Below, piece after piece: positions 26,380 through 35,852 of a stretch of DNA of 64,000 bases (positions within the stretch are counted from its first letter, which is position 1; each line of letters opens with the position of its first letter). This DNA comes from Vibrio tapetis subsp. quintayensis (lineage in GTDB: Bacteria; Pseudomonadota; Gammaproteobacteria; Enterobacterales; Vibrionaceae): assembly GCF_030409945.1 (NCBI RefSeq), contig NZ_JAUFQV010000043.1, positions 310,001 through 374,000 of the forward strand. The letters are read 5' to 3'. Position numbers and translations under genes: made by a program. The notes below the pieces were generated by a model that saw only the letters and a program-made list of their open reading frames with translations, was not told the DNA's origin and ran no database searches.

Positions 26380-27099
26380 ATGAAGGTGAACTTTTTTGCA
26401 ACGTGTCTGTGTGACACGGTAAAAGCAGAAGTAGCCAAAAAATCGGTACTTCTGTTGGAAGAGTTAAACTGTGAAGTTATCTTTCCAGACAAGCAGGGCT
26501 GCTGCGGGCAACCATCTTTGAACAGTGGTTACATTGAGGGCAGTAAGCCAGCGATGAAAAGTATGATTGAAGCGTTTGAGCTGAACTCATACCCAATTGT
26601 CACTCCCGCAGGCTCGTGCGCAGCTTCAATCAAAAAATACCCGGAATACTTAGCAGACGAACCCTTATGGGCAGAACGTGCCCAAGCCCTTGCCGATCGT
26701 TTGTATGAGCTCACTCAGTTTATCACTAATGAAATTGGCATTCAAAACGTAGGAGCTAAGCTACCAGGGCGCGGTGTTTATCACCCTTCGTGCAGTCTTA
26801 TTCGTAAGTTAGGTGTTCGTGAGGAACCGCTGAAACTGCTTTCTAACGTTGAAGGGCTTGAGTTACTGCCAATAAAGAACCAAGAGACTTGTTGTGGGTT
26901 TGGTGGCACGTTTTCAGTGAAAATGTCTGAAATATCGGGAGAAATGGTGAAAGAGAAAGTTCACCATATCGCGCAAGTTGAGCCTGACTATTTGATCGGT
27001 GCTGACATCAGTTGTTTGATTAACATCGCGGGGCGTATGACTCGTGAGGGTAAACCCATTCAAGTATTACACATTGTCGATGTGTTAATGAGCCGCTAA
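26380..27099 (+). CDS. lldE: L-lactate dehydrogenase complex protein LldE (LutA)
   Basis: Subunit of the three-part L-lactate oxidase LldEFG (LutABC), with two cysteine-rich CCG domains that bind an iron-sulfur cluster: CLCDTV ... KQGCCGQPS near residue 47 and ETCCGFGGTFSVK near residue 172. The 239-residue length is usual. The ATG at 26380 follows GGGAG; a GTG at 26359 is upstream but gives no family residues. It precedes lldF by 13 bases. Confidence 0.92.
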   Translation: MKVNFFATCLCDTVKAEVAKKSVLLLEELNCEVIFPDKQGCCGQPSLNSGYIEGSKPAMKSMIEAFELNSYPIVTPAGSCAASIKKYPEYLADEPLWAERAQALADRLYELTQFITNEIGIQNVGAKLPGRGVYHPSCSLIRKLGVREEPLKLLSNVEGLELLPIKNQETCCGFGGTFSVKMSEISGEMVKEKVHHIAQVEPDYLIGADISCLINIAGRMTREGKPIQVLHIVDVLMSR

Positions 27100-27112
27100 A
27101 AGGGGAAGTAAT

Positions 27113-28522
27113 ATGTCGATGAAAACCAGTGATGTGAAATTTCGTGAACGCATAAATGTTCAAATGAAAGATGAGTTTATGCGTCAATCTGTTGCGAATG
27201 CACAAGAACGCATGTTTGCGAATCGCCAAATCGCCGCCGATAAGTTGGGTAATTGGGAAGAATGGCGAGAGATGGGCATGGATATCCGCAACCATGTGCT
27301 TGAACATTTGGATTATTACCTTCAGCAGTTAAGTGACAACGTCGAAAAAAATGGCGGTCATGTTTTCTTTGCACAAACGTCTGAGCAAGCAACCGATTAT
27401 GTTGAAAACATCATCAAGCAGAAGAATGCTAAGAAAGTTGTTAAATCTAAATCTATGGTGACGGAAGAAATTAACCTTAACGCTATGATTGAGCGTAATG
27501 GTTGTGAAGTTGTAGAGACGGATTTGGGAGAGTACATATTGCAAGTTGACGATTGCGATCCGCCATCCCATATCGTAGTCCCTGCTCTACACAAAAACCG
27601 AGCCCAGATCAGAGACATCTTTAAAGACAAAATAAACTATCAAGGCGGCGATGATCCTGAAGAGCTGACCCGTTTTGTTCGTAATCATATTCGTCATGAT
27701 TTCTTAGAAGCAGACATCGGCATTACAGGGTGCAACTTCGCTGTTGCTGAGTCTGGTTCTATATCCTTGGTGACTAACGAGGGTAATGCAAGGCTTGCGA
27801 CCAGTCTGCCAAAAACGCATGTCGCGGTAATGGGAATGGAGCGTATTGTTCCCACTTTTGAAGAGCTGGATATCATGATTAGCTTGCTGTGTCGCAGTGC
27901 GGTTGGCATCCCATTAACCGGTTATGTAACGGCATTGACTGGGCCACGGGAAGACGAACATTGTGACGGACCGGAAGAGTTCCATCTTGTGATTGTCGAT
28001 AACGGGCGTTCAGACATCTTGGGGTCAGAGTTCAAAGACATTCTTCGCTGTATTCGCTGTGCGGCATGCGTTAATACGTGTCCGGCCTATCGACATATTG
28101 GCGGTCAGTCTTATGGTTCTATCTATTCTGGCCCAATCGGTGCCGTGTTGTCGCCATTACTTGGCGGTTATGATGATTTCAAAGATTTACCTTACGCTTG
28201 CAGCTTATGCAAAGCTTGTCACGATGTTTGTCCTGTTAAAATTCCGCTGTCTGATCTGCTCCTAAAACATCGTCAGAAAATGGCGGAACAGAAGCTAACG
28301 CCACTTAGTGAACGTGCGGTAGTCGGAGCTTTCAATTTGGCTAACGCGCGTCCGATATTGTGGGACACCAGCGTTAAGATTGGCGCAAGAATGGCCGGTT
28401 ACATCATCAAGGATGGGAAACTGCCTGTGAATGTCGGTGCGATCAGCGAATGGACCGAAGCTCGTGACTTGCCCGAGCCTGATGGCGAATCGTTTAGAAG
28501 CTGGTTTAAGAACCGTAAGTAG
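27113..28522 (+). CDS. lldF: L-lactate dehydrogenase complex protein LldF (LutB)
   Basis: Iron-sulfur subunit of the LldEFG complex, 469 residues. The N-terminal LUD domain includes KKVVKSKSMVTEEINLN and GITGCNFAVAESGSISLVTN. Two 4Fe-4S motifs follow: CIRCAACVNTCPAYRH (about residue 312) and CSLCKACHDVCPVKIP (about 363). It ends with the usual C-terminal helical tail. The ATG follows AGGGGAAG. An ATG at 27119 two codons in is an equal alternative start. Confidence 0.93.
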   Translation: MSMKTSDVKFRERINVQMKDEFMRQSVANAQERMFANRQIAADKLGNWEEWREMGMDIRNHVLEHLDYYLQQLSDNVEKNGGHVFFAQTSEQATDYVENIIKQKNAKKVVKSKSMVTEEINLNAMIERNGCEVVETDLGEYILQVDDCDPPSHIVVPALHKNRAQIRDIFKDKINYQGGDDPEELTRFVRNHIRHDFLEADIGITGCNFAVAESGSISLVTNEGNARLATSLPKTHVAVMGMERIVPTFEELDIMISLLCRSAVGIPLTGYVTALTGPREDEHCDGPEEFHLVIVDNGRSDILGSEFKDILRCIRCAACVNTCPAYRHIGGQSYGSIYSGPIGAVLSPLLGGYDDFKDLPYACSLCKACHDVCPVKIPLSDLLLKHRQKMAEQKLTPLSERAVVGAFNLANARPILWDTSVKIGARMAGYIIKDGKLPVNVGAISEWTEARDLPEPDGESFRSWFKNRK

Positions 28523-28576
28523 CTTGCGTTACCGCCGAATAATAACCGCCAAATGAAAAAAGTGTAAGGAATGAAT

Positions 28577-29326
28577 ATGTCGAATTTGAATGATCAATCA
28601 TCGCGAATTCATAACCGTGAGTCGTTTCTCAACAACATAGCGAATAAGCTTCAACGAGATCGAATTACCCAGAGAGTTGCCAAGCCTAAACTGAAGTATA
28701 GCTGTCATCATGAGGTGCTTGCATCTTGCAATAAAGACGAACTCAAAAATGTACTTGTCGACTACACCAAAACAGCGTTGGGCGCGAATGCTCTAGTGAC
28801 AACCAAAGCTGAGTTTTCAAGAACCTTGCGGGTGGAGTGTAAAAATTACTGTGAGAAAGAGGCAACGGGTAAGCAAGAAGTTCTATTGTCAGCCGATGAG
28901 CGCTTACTGGATCTCATCGGCAGTGATGGACTTAACGACTTGCATCATGACGTGAATGTTTGGGACCAAAGTGCAGGCTACGAGCGTAACATCACGTTGG
29001 CTGAACGAGCAAAGGTTGGGGTAGTGTTTGCGGAGCAAGGGCTAGCAGAGTCCGGCACTATGGTGCTTTACAGCCAACCGAAGCAAGGCCGTGCGGTTAG
29101 TTTGTTACCAGAAGCGTCGATTGTTGTTGTTGCCAAGAGCACATTGTTCGCCCGTTTAACTCAGGCAACCACCGAATTACACCGCAAGGCAGAGGCCGGT
29201 GAACGCATACCTTCGTGTGTTAACTTCATATCTGGCCCTAGTTCAACCGCTGATATCGAACTGATCAAAGTGGTTGGGGTACATGGCCCTGTTTATGCGA
29301 CGTACATTATCATTGATGATATGTGA
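28577..29326 (+). CDS. lldG: L-lactate dehydrogenase complex protein LldG (LutC)
   Basis: Third subunit of LldEFG, a LUD-domain protein of 249 residues. Motifs: VGVVFAEQGLAESGTMVLYS and FISGPSSTADIELIKVVGVHGP, near the C-terminus. The ATG at 28577 sits 7 bases after AAGGA; the ATG at 28571 is too close to it. No D-lactate dehydrogenase gene (dld) follows, in contrast to some related operons. Confidence 0.92.
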   Translation: MSNLNDQSSRIHNRESFLNNIANKLQRDRITQRVAKPKLKYSCHHEVLASCNKDELKNVLVDYTKTALGANALVTTKAEFSRTLRVECKNYCEKEATGKQEVLLSADERLLDLIGSDGLNDLHHDVNVWDQSAGYERNITLAERAKVGVVFAEQGLAESGTMVLYSQPKQGRAVSLLPEASIVVVAKSTLFARLTQATTELHRKAEAGERIPSCVNFISGPSSTADIELIKVVGVHGPVYATYIIIDDM

Positions 29327-29343
29327 TGGGGCGCAAGGGTAGA

Positions 29344-29371
29344 GGCATAAGGCATAAGGCATAAGGCGAAG
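29344..29371. repeat. 7-bp tandem repeat (GGCATAA)
   Basis: Three perfect copies of GGCATAA (29344-29364), followed by a variant GGCGAAG, just after the lldG stop. The surrounding purine-rich stretch to about 29425 is otherwise featureless. A similar heptad array lies at 57407-57441. Confidence 0.8.
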
Positions 29372-29424
29372 GGCTAGAGGCGAAGAAAGGAAAGAGTGGG
29401 GCTAGGGTGGCCGATTAGGGAAGG

Positions 29425-29462
29425 AGACAAAGGCAATAATCTAAGGGTTATTGCCTTTGTCT
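29425..29462 (+). terminator. Terminator of the lactate operon
   Basis: Perfect 15-bp stem (AGACAAAGGCAATAA / TTATTGCCTTTGTCT) with an 8-base loop, about 100 bases after lldG. The following bases are only mildly T-rich. A TATAAT at 29470-29475 directly after it may be the -10 of the LysR gene. Confidence 0.7.
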
Positions 29463-29507
29463 GTTATTGTATAATCAGCGTTAGTTGTTTACATAAGGGA
29501 GTCTCGC

Positions 29508-30410
29508 GTGCCGCACATTGATGATTTAGCCATGTTTACCCAAGTGATAGAGCAAGGGTCGTTTAGTAAAGTCGCAGAATTGAACGGCATTACAAAATCG
29601 GTGGTTAGTAAACGTGTGAGCAAGCTAGAAAGTGATTTGGGTGTTCAACTGCTGTACCGCACCACAAGAAAGCTGTCTTTAACCGAAGCGGGTGAGGTTT
29701 TATATCATCGTTCAAAAGGGATCAGTTCCTTGGCTCAATCCGCTTTTGATGCGGTTACAGGTTACAACGAGGCGTTATCTGGCCACATTAAAATGTCAGT
29801 TCCCACTATATCTGGTGAGTTATTGCTTGCCGACGCAGTGTCTGACTTTTGTATGGAGCATGCGGGCCTAACGATAGACATGTCGATGGATAACAACTTT
29901 GTCGACTTGTCTGCCGGAAATTATGATCTTGTCATTCGCACAGGTTACCTAGAAGATTCTAGCTTGATTGCGCGTTATATCTTTAACTCTCGCTGGGTAA
30001 TATGTGGGGCGCCGAGCTATTTCAAATCACATGACTGCCCCTCAGAGCCGAATGAGTTGCTGCGTCATAACTGTTTTGGTTACACCCATCCAAGTAGCGG
30101 AACGTTCGACTGGCTGTTTAAACGAAATAGCGATACGTACACACTTAAGGTAAACGGAAATTTCTCGTCGGATAACTCAGCGGCACTCAAGAAAGCCGCT
30201 TTGAAAGGCAATGGCCTTGCTTATTTACCGACATGTTTGGTTTACGATGAGTTGCAAAGTGGTGAACTTGTTGAAGTATTATCGGATCATGTGGGCAAAG
30301 AAGTGGGAATTTACGCCGTTTATCCGTACACCCGAAAGCCGGCAAAACGGATTCAGGCGCTGATTGAGCATATTCGAGAATGCTACCAAGAGCGACGACA
30401 CTGCTTTTAA
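29508..30410 (+). CDS. LysR-family transcriptional regulator
   Basis: 300-residue DNA-binding regulator. N-terminal winged helix (about residues 1-60): DDLAMFTQVIEQGSFSKVAE ... SVVSKRVSKLESDLGVQLLYRTTRKLSLTEAG. A periplasmic-binding-like effector domain follows (GHIKMSVPTISGELLLAD onward). The start is a GTG at 29508 behind AAGGGAG. It resembles the large LysR subgroup related to DmlR/AaeR. The target is unknown: it follows the lactate operon, but a terminator separates them. Confidence 0.85.
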   Translation: MPHIDDLAMFTQVIEQGSFSKVAELNGITKSVVSKRVSKLESDLGVQLLYRTTRKLSLTEAGEVLYHRSKGISSLAQSAFDAVTGYNEALSGHIKMSVPTISGELLLADAVSDFCMEHAGLTIDMSMDNNFVDLSAGNYDLVIRTGYLEDSSLIARYIFNSRWVICGAPSYFKSHDCPSEPNELLRHNCFGYTHPSSGTFDWLFKRNSDTYTLKVNGNFSSDNSAALKKAALKGNGLAYLPTCLVYDELQSGELVEVLSDHVGKEVGIYAVYPYTRKPAKRIQALIEHIRECYQERRHCF

Positions 30411-30458
30411 GATGAACCCAGCCACGGTTTAGGACAAGCGACTTCAATTTCAATAACA

Positions 30459-30493
30459 AAAAAGCCAAGCTAATTACGTTAGCTTGGCTTTTT
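30459..30493. terminator. Bidirectional terminator
   Basis: Perfect 15-bp stem AAAAAGCCAAGCTAA / TTAGCTTGGCTTTTT with a 5-base loop, A-run on one side and T-run on the other. It lies between the convergent LysR and YehS genes and can serve both. Confidence 0.9.
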
Positions 30494-30519
30494 ATATTTG
30501 TTCAGTGTGACGCTAGGGA

Positions 30520-30987
30520 TTAATCCGCTTGAGGACGAAACTTCTGTTGAATACCATTCAAGAAGTTACGTAGAATCTGAGCTTTACAGTCGCGGTAGTG
30601 TTTGTGCTCAGGCTTACGGAAAAACGCGCTCAGCTCATGTTTGCTCATTTCAAAATCAACGCTTTTCATGATCTCTAGTACGTCTTCGGCTTTGTAGTTC
30701 AAAGCAATGCGTAATTTCATGAAGATCATGTTGTTGGTTAAGTTTTGCTCTGGAGCAGGTTGTGCTCCCTCTTTCTTGCCACGTTTGGTATTGATTAAAC
30801 CATTTAGGAAGATCGCCAATTCCGTGTCAGTACAAGCAACGAATGCGCTATCTTCGTCTTTCTTAAGCCAATTAGAAACTTGCTCACGGGTTACTTCGTG
30901 CTCGGCAGCAGCAAAAATGTCGATCATAGCAGTGTCGTTAAAATCGAAAGTAAAGCGGATGCGGCGTAAAATATCGTTATTGGTCAC
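30520..30987 (-). CDS. yehS: DUF1456 (YehS-like) protein
   Basis: 155-residue protein of the DUF1456/YehS family, function unknown. It has two similar halves, each starting with an ND/NM-I-L-R-R/K-L/I-R pattern: MTNNDILRRIRFTFDF and TNNMIFMKLRIALNYK. The halves carry matching later motifs as well (EVTREQVSNWLKK; EMSKHELSAFFRKPEH), followed by FLNGL/FLNGI. Probably a soluble tandem-repeat helical protein. Single gene with its own terminator. Confidence 0.85.
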   Translation of the reverse strand: MTNNDILRRIRFTFDFNDTAMIDIFAAAEHEVTREQVSNWLKKDEDSAFVACTDTELAIFLNGLINTKRGKKEGAQPAPEQNLTNNMIFMKLRIALNYKAEDVLEIMKSVDFEMSKHELSAFFRKPEHKHYRDCKAQILRNFLNGIQQKFRPQAD

Positions 30988-31323
30988 TCAATTTTCCTAA
31001 TGATTTGCAGCCGTGGGTATGGCTGCTGAGTTTGTGGTCGAGCACTTTAACAGATTTCCTGGTTTAGGTCTGAATTATTCAAGCGAATTTTGCAGTTCAT
31101 TTTTGCCAATACAATGAATTTCGCCCGCATTTACAATATCCAAAACAGTGCAGACGCCGCTAAATCTTGCCCTCATTTATCGCAACGATTGATGGTTTGG
31201 CGGTACAAATCAAATATATCGCTGTTAAGTTGAGAAAGTTGGTTATTTTATCATCTATAACTTGCATAAGTAGCTAACCGATCAATACTTTAGGGAGTCA
31301 GTTGTAGAGCAAGGATGTTCATA
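30988..31323. other. Divergent intergenic region yehS / HD-GYP gene
   Basis: 336 bases. Apart from the leader of the HD-GYP gene (AAGG at 31310-31313) I see no strong palindrome, promoter or small gene. Confidence 0.4.
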
Positions 31324-34236
31324 ATGAGAAAGAAGAGACGCTATCCTCTTAGCATACATATCACGACGCTGTTTTTAGCGCTCGTAACTGCAATTGGGGT
31401 AAGCCTGATCACCATCAGTTATCAGCATTCCCAAACGCTTTTAGAGGGGACTGCTGGGGAGTTGAGCAACGAGAATAGCCTAAAACTTCAAACCTTGTTT
31501 AAACAACAAGTGGCCCCGGTATTAACGACGTTAGATTTTATGGCGATGAGTTCGTTCATTTCCCATCAAACTGATTCAGCCGAAAAAAACGGGTGGCTGT
31601 CTTCTATTGATTTGGTCTTCAATCGTAACGAAAGCCTCGTTGCCTTGTACTATGGATCCAGTGAAGGACGCTTTACCCTATATAGACCGTTGATTAACCC
31701 GGTAGTTGCTAAGCAATTTAAAGCGCCTGATGGCGCAACTATGTTGTTTCGAGATACGGATCTAGACGGTAGGAATGAAGCCATATTTTATGACCCGAAC
31801 ATGAACGTGATGAGCGCGAACATCCAATATGACAACCGTTATGACCCGAGAGTACGCCCTTGGTATAGCAAAGCGGAAAAAGGTGGGGAGATCAGCTTAA
31901 CGGAACCGTACCGTTTTTACTGGCTGCAAGATTCTGGCGTTACCTTCGTGCGACGTTCTGTTGATAATCGCCATGTTGTTGCCGCTGACTTTTCATTGTC
32001 AGGCTTGTCCGCAAAAATCAAAGAACTGGCTTATTCTGAGCGAAGCAAACTCATCTTATTTGATAGGAACTTTCACCCTTTAGCTAGTCATCAGGTAGAG
32101 CTTGCCGATCAAGATAGTAGCCAAGATATTCGACTAACGCTTGCCGATAGTGTGTTCAGTGGTGTTTTAAAAGAGACCTCATTATCTGGTGGGTATGCGA
32201 CGAAGAATGTTGATAACTTAGCTTGGTCGATTGCCGTAACTCCGGTTGATTTAACCGATGGCGTTGAACTGTATTTGGCAGAAGCGACACCGCAAAATGA
32301 CTTGATGAAAGATCTACTCTCTATGCGTGACAAACAGTTAGTGATGGCGCTGTTAATGCTCCTAGCGTGTACGTTGATCGTTAGATATGTGGCGAAGAGA
32401 ATTGCAGAGCCGCTGGATGGGTTGAACAAGCAAGCGGAAAACATCAGACGGTTTGTTTTTACTAAATCTCATTACTCACGCAGTATGATAAAAGAAGTGA
32501 ACGACCTGTCGATGTCTGTTGAGTTGATGGAGCATACGCTGCACGACCTCATTATTTTGTTGCAAGATACGGCCAGTAACCAAGATTTTAGTATTCTGGC
32601 AAAAAACATCGCCAAACAAAGTTATATTGTGACCAAAGCCGAAACCATCGTGTTATCGGTGTGGGACAGAAAAACCAAGAAATTTGAAGTGGCCGTTAAC
32701 CATGCCATTATTCCTCTGCGGGTTGATATGAATACATTGCTCGCAAATGCACCCTTGATGCTTTCTCAACTCAAGAGTGGCGAGGTATTTCATCTAAATA
32801 AAAAAGATGAATTGCTTAAGCCGTATTTGCTGCATTTCCATAACTCCGATCTCTACTTCTTCCCGTTGCTTAATCGAGATAAACAACTCGTTGGGGTTCT
32901 CACGCTAGGCTATGAGCGACGTGCAACTAAACTACAAAAAGAAAAACACGATTTTTTAAGTGAGTTACTCAATTTTGCAGCGATAGCTAAGGAAAATATC
33001 GATCAAATTCAACAACAAAAAGACATGCTTAATGCCTTTACCGAATTACTTGCATCGACCATTGATACCAAATCTCCATACACTGGAGGGCACTGTCAAC
33101 GAGTTCCGGCACTTGCAGAAATGCTGACCTTAGCGGCGGCTGAAGATCAAGGTCAGTTTAGAGATTTTTCGATGGACAGTAAGCAGTGGGAAGAGCTAAG
33201 TCTAGGTGCTTGGATGCACGACTGCGGAAAAATAACCACGCCGGAATATGTGGTCGATAAGGCAACCAAGTTGGAAACCAATTATGACCGTATTCATGAA
33301 ATACGGATGCGATTTGAGTTGCTCAAGCAACAAGCACATACAGACTACTGGAAAGCCGTGTCTCAGGGCTCTGATGCCGCCTTTGAAAAACTCAGACGTG
33401 ATAAAACGTTGCATAGCCTAGATGATGACTTTGCCTTTATTGCGGAGTGTAATATCGGGTCCGAGTTCATGAACGACAGCAAGTTTGAGCGGTTACAGAG
33501 CATCGCACAGCTAACATGGAAGCGTACCATAGACGACAAAATCGGCATTTCATGGGTTGAAAAAGACCGATGTGATAACTCACAAGCACTTCCGGTGACC
33601 GAATTTATGCTGTCAAATAAAGCCGTACATAAGGTGGCTTGGCCGTTGGGTCATAACCCTAAAGATACGTGGGAGCAACCCTTCAACTTGGTGCCAGGAG
33701 AGTATCAATACGATAGAGGTGAGTTGTATAACCTGAGTGTGAGAGTCGGTACCTTAACGTCGGAAGAACGCTTTATTATTAATAACCATATTGTTCAAAC
33801 CATCCATATGCTCGAAAAACTGCCTTATCCTGAGCACATGAAAAATGTCCCTGAGATTGCTGGTTGCCATCATGAAAGAATGGACGGAGAGGGCTACCCG
33901 AGAGGACAAAAAGGAAGTGAACTGTCAGTACAGGCAAGAGTGATGGCGATAGCCGACATCTTTGAAGCATTAACGGCCAATGACAGGCCGTATAAAAAAG
34001 CCAAAAACTTGCGGGAATCATTATCTATTATGACTCAATTGGCAACCACTGGTCATATCGACCCAGACTTATATGTGCTGTTCTTAGGCAAAGGCGTGTA
34101 CAAACAATATGCAGACAAATTTCTAGAACAGACACAGCTGGTGGACGTGAATATTGATAATTACCTAGAGCAGGTTAATTTGTATCTGGCTAAGCAAAAG
34201 TTCGACAAAAAGCAGGAAGAAGACGTTGCGGGGTGA
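31324..34236 (+). CDS. Cache-HAMP-GAF-HD-GYP c-di-GMP phosphodiesterase
   Basis: 970-residue membrane sensor predicted to break down cyclic di-GMP. TM1 (about residues 9-30) is followed by a periplasmic double-Cache domain (including DPRVRPWYSKAEKGG), TM2 (about 340-355), a HAMP-like linker, a GAF-like region (about 420-560), then the HD-GYP domain. Catalytic landmarks are complete: TKSPYTGGHCQRV, HD at 632-633 (WMHDCGKI), HHERMDGEGYPRG with GYP at 857-859, and ADIFEALTANDRPYK. An insert of about 150 residues lies between the HD motif and the GYP motif. The start at 31324 is favoured over 31315 by ribosome-site spacing. Single gene. Confidence 0.9.
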   Translation: MRKKRRYPLSIHITTLFLALVTAIGVSLITISYQHSQTLLEGTAGELSNENSLKLQTLFKQQVAPVLTTLDFMAMSSFISHQTDSAEKNGWLSSIDLVFNRNESLVALYYGSSEGRFTLYRPLINPVVAKQFKAPDGATMLFRDTDLDGRNEAIFYDPNMNVMSANIQYDNRYDPRVRPWYSKAEKGGEISLTEPYRFYWLQDSGVTFVRRSVDNRHVVAADFSLSGLSAKIKELAYSERSKLILFDRNFHPLASHQVELADQDSSQDIRLTLADSVFSGVLKETSLSGGYATKNVDNLAWSIAVTPVDLTDGVELYLAEATPQNDLMKDLLSMRDKQLVMALLMLLACTLIVRYVAKRIAEPLDGLNKQAENIRRFVFTKSHYSRSMIKEVNDLSMSVELMEHTLHDLIILLQDTASNQDFSILAKNIAKQSYIVTKAETIVLSVWDRKTKKFEVAVNHAIIPLRVDMNTLLANAPLMLSQLKSGEVFHLNKKDELLKPYLLHFHNSDLYFFPLLNRDKQLVGVLTLGYERRATKLQKEKHDFLSELLNFAAIAKENIDQIQQQKDMLNAFTELLASTIDTKSPYTGGHCQRVPALAEMLTLAAAEDQGQFRDFSMDSKQWEELSLGAWMHDCGKITTPEYVVDKATKLETNYDRIHEIRMRFELLKQQAHTDYWKAVSQGSDAAFEKLRRDKTLHSLDDDFAFIAECNIGSEFMNDSKFERLQSIAQLTWKRTIDDKIGISWVEKDRCDNSQALPVTEFMLSNKAVHKVAWPLGHNPKDTWEQPFNLVPGEYQYDRGELYNLSVRVGTLTSEERFIINNHIVQTIHMLEKLPYPEHMKNVPEIAGCHHERMDGEGYPRGQKGSELSVQARVMAIADIFEALTANDRPYKKAKNLRESLSIMTQLATTGHIDPDLYVLFLGKGVYKQYADKFLEQTQLVDVNIDNYLEQVNLYLAKQKFDKKQEEDVAG

Positions 34237-34340
34237 TTGGTGTCTTAACGGGCTACTTATGGCATGCGTCGCGAATTGTCGCATTCTAGTCGTTTGTTGC
34301 ATGCATAGTCACTTGTGGCATGCTTAGTAATTAGTCGGTG

Positions 34341-34370
34341 ACTGCCGATGTTGAAGCCAGCATCGGCAGT
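34341..34370. terminator. Hairpin between convergent genes
   Basis: Perfect 10-bp stem ACTGCCGATG / CATCGGCAGT with a 10-base loop, followed by a mildly T-rich TGGTCGTCTTTCTTG. It separates the HD-GYP gene from the convergent small membrane-protein gene. Confidence 0.65.
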
Positions 34371-34404
34371 TGGTCGTCTTTCTTGTCATCACAACATTAA
34401 TCTA

Positions 34405-34758
34405 TCAATTACTCGTTTTTTGGACCGCATTTTCTTTCGCTTCCGTGTCGTCAGACGTTTCTTTTGAGCAATCGTCAGAGGCTGTAACGGTCTCGGTTTT
34501 GTTTTTTGTTGCTGCTTGCTGTTTTAACTTGGGTTCGTCGTGAGGCACTTTAAACATTGGCTTATAGCTGACGTTGTCGTTTCGCTCTCCAAAGACGAGG
34601 TTCTTGATGAGCAATAAGATGAACAAAGCAACCGATCCAATAGCGACGTAAATTAGGGTAGTAAAGTCACCATTTAAACTTTGATAAATACCGAATGCAA
34701 ACCCACCAACAATGGCTATTAGTATTAGTAATCTAGGTAAGCTGGTTTTTTGTCCCAT
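34405..34758 (-). CDS. Hypothetical two-TM membrane protein
   Basis: 117 residues, not recognised. Two hydrophobic segments (about residues 8-25 and 30-52) form a hairpin, followed by a charged, Lys/Glu/Thr-rich cytoplasmic tail (from about 55) that looks disordered. The ATG at 34758 follows AAGGAATCC and gives a tidy membrane protein. A longer reading from 34872 adds 38 residues without support. Function unknown. Confidence 0.6.
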   Translation of the reverse strand: MGQKTSLPRLLILIAIVGGFAFGIYQSLNGDFTTLIYVAIGSVALFILLLIKNLVFGERNDNVSYKPMFKVPHDEPKLKQQAATKNKTETVTASDDCSKETSDDTEAKENAVQKTSN

Positions 34759-35061
34759 GATGGTTGGATTCCTTGTGACGTTTGAAATGTCTAATTTGAT
34801 GAAAAATACGTTCGTTAGATCATAAAGTTTGAAGCTCTTGCCTTGATTCATGAGCTTACCAAACGTTAGCAATCCTGAAGTATCTCCCTCTTATTGGCAA
34901 TCAAATTCGTTTTGTGACGAAGTAAAATACGATCTCTATCTAGATACTGATTCCAAAAACGCAAGGCTTGTGCAAACAGGTGTTTATGTTCGTTCCGTGA
35001 TTAGACGAACCGCCATCGAATGCCTATGCTTAATAAACGAATGGAGCAGGAGAGTAGAAGC
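34759..35061. other. Intergenic region before the solute-binding gene
   Basis: About 300 bases between divergent genes. Short open frames here overlap the following gene in the wrong frame. No clear operator seen. Confidence 0.35.
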
Positions 35062-35832
35062 ATGTCTAAAGGTAGTCAAATCACAAGGGCGCGATTGCTG
35101 CTACTGATTGCCATGACAGCGCTGTCCTTTCGTGTTCACGCGATACAAAACGTTAATATCTACGGCGATGATAATTACCCTCCTTATTCTTATTCCGAAA
35201 ACGGCGAACCCAAAGGAATCTATGTCGATATCTTGCGGGAAGTCTTTTCAGACATGCTCGAGTTTGAAGTAACCATCCGTATGGTGCCGTGGAAAAGGGG
35301 CCTTAGGTATATTGAACAAGGTAAAGGATTCGCACTTTTTCCTCCGTATTACACGGAAAAGCGCGATCCATGGATGTTGTTTTCTGAGAGTATTCTAAAA
35401 GAAGAAGTAGTGGTATTCGGCAAATCTGAGAAGCTGATAAGTAAAAATAACTGGCCAGAAGACTTTTACGGCACCGTAATCGGACTAAATCGTGGCTATA
35501 ACCCATATTCGATGGGAGGGCATGCGTTTGGAGAAGCCGTTAAAGCAGGAAAAATTCTTACCGAAGAAGCGACAAATGGTGATGCCAATTTAAACAAACT
35601 GGCGAAAGGAAGAATCGATTTTTATATTAATGACCGTTTGATTGATATTAGCGATTACCCAAGCATTCAACGTGGATTAACCGCCAACACAAACGATGGT
35701 TACCTTGGGTTTACAAAGATAACGGATGATTACCCCTATTTAGCCAACTTTAAGGCCCAATTTGATCAAGCGATTCTTCGTTTAAAACGAACCGATAAAA
35801 TCGAAAGAATCGTTCAGAGTTACGTCGACTGA
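35062..35832 (+). CDS. Periplasmic solute-binding protein (SBP_bac_3 type)
   Basis: 256 residues with a signal peptide (ITRARLLLLIAMTALSFRVHA, cut before IQ). The mature part begins NVNIYGDDNYPPYSYSENGE and PKGIYVDILREVF, the standard opening of family-3 binding proteins for polar amino acids. No transporter genes are near, and the closest relatives of this layout are orphan YiaN/TcyA-like binding proteins that may serve as sensors. The start at 35062 is behind AGGAG. In-frame ATGs at 35020 and 35041 would lengthen the signal peptide. Confidence 0.75.
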   Translation: MSKGSQITRARLLLLIAMTALSFRVHAIQNVNIYGDDNYPPYSYSENGEPKGIYVDILREVFSDMLEFEVTIRMVPWKRGLRYIEQGKGFALFPPYYTEKRDPWMLFSESILKEEVVVFGKSEKLISKNNWPEDFYGTVIGLNRGYNPYSMGGHAFGEAVKAGKILTEEATNGDANLNKLAKGRIDFYINDRLIDISDYPSIQRGLTANTNDGYLGFTKITDDYPYLANFKAQFDQAILRLKRTDKIERIVQSYVD

Positions 35833-35852
35833 TTTATAACATCATTGGACGA

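Noticed and set aside
34850..35107. 85-residue plus-strand open frame between the membrane-protein and solute-binding genes
   Set aside because: It overlaps the signal-peptide region of the solute-binding gene in another frame and has no family features.
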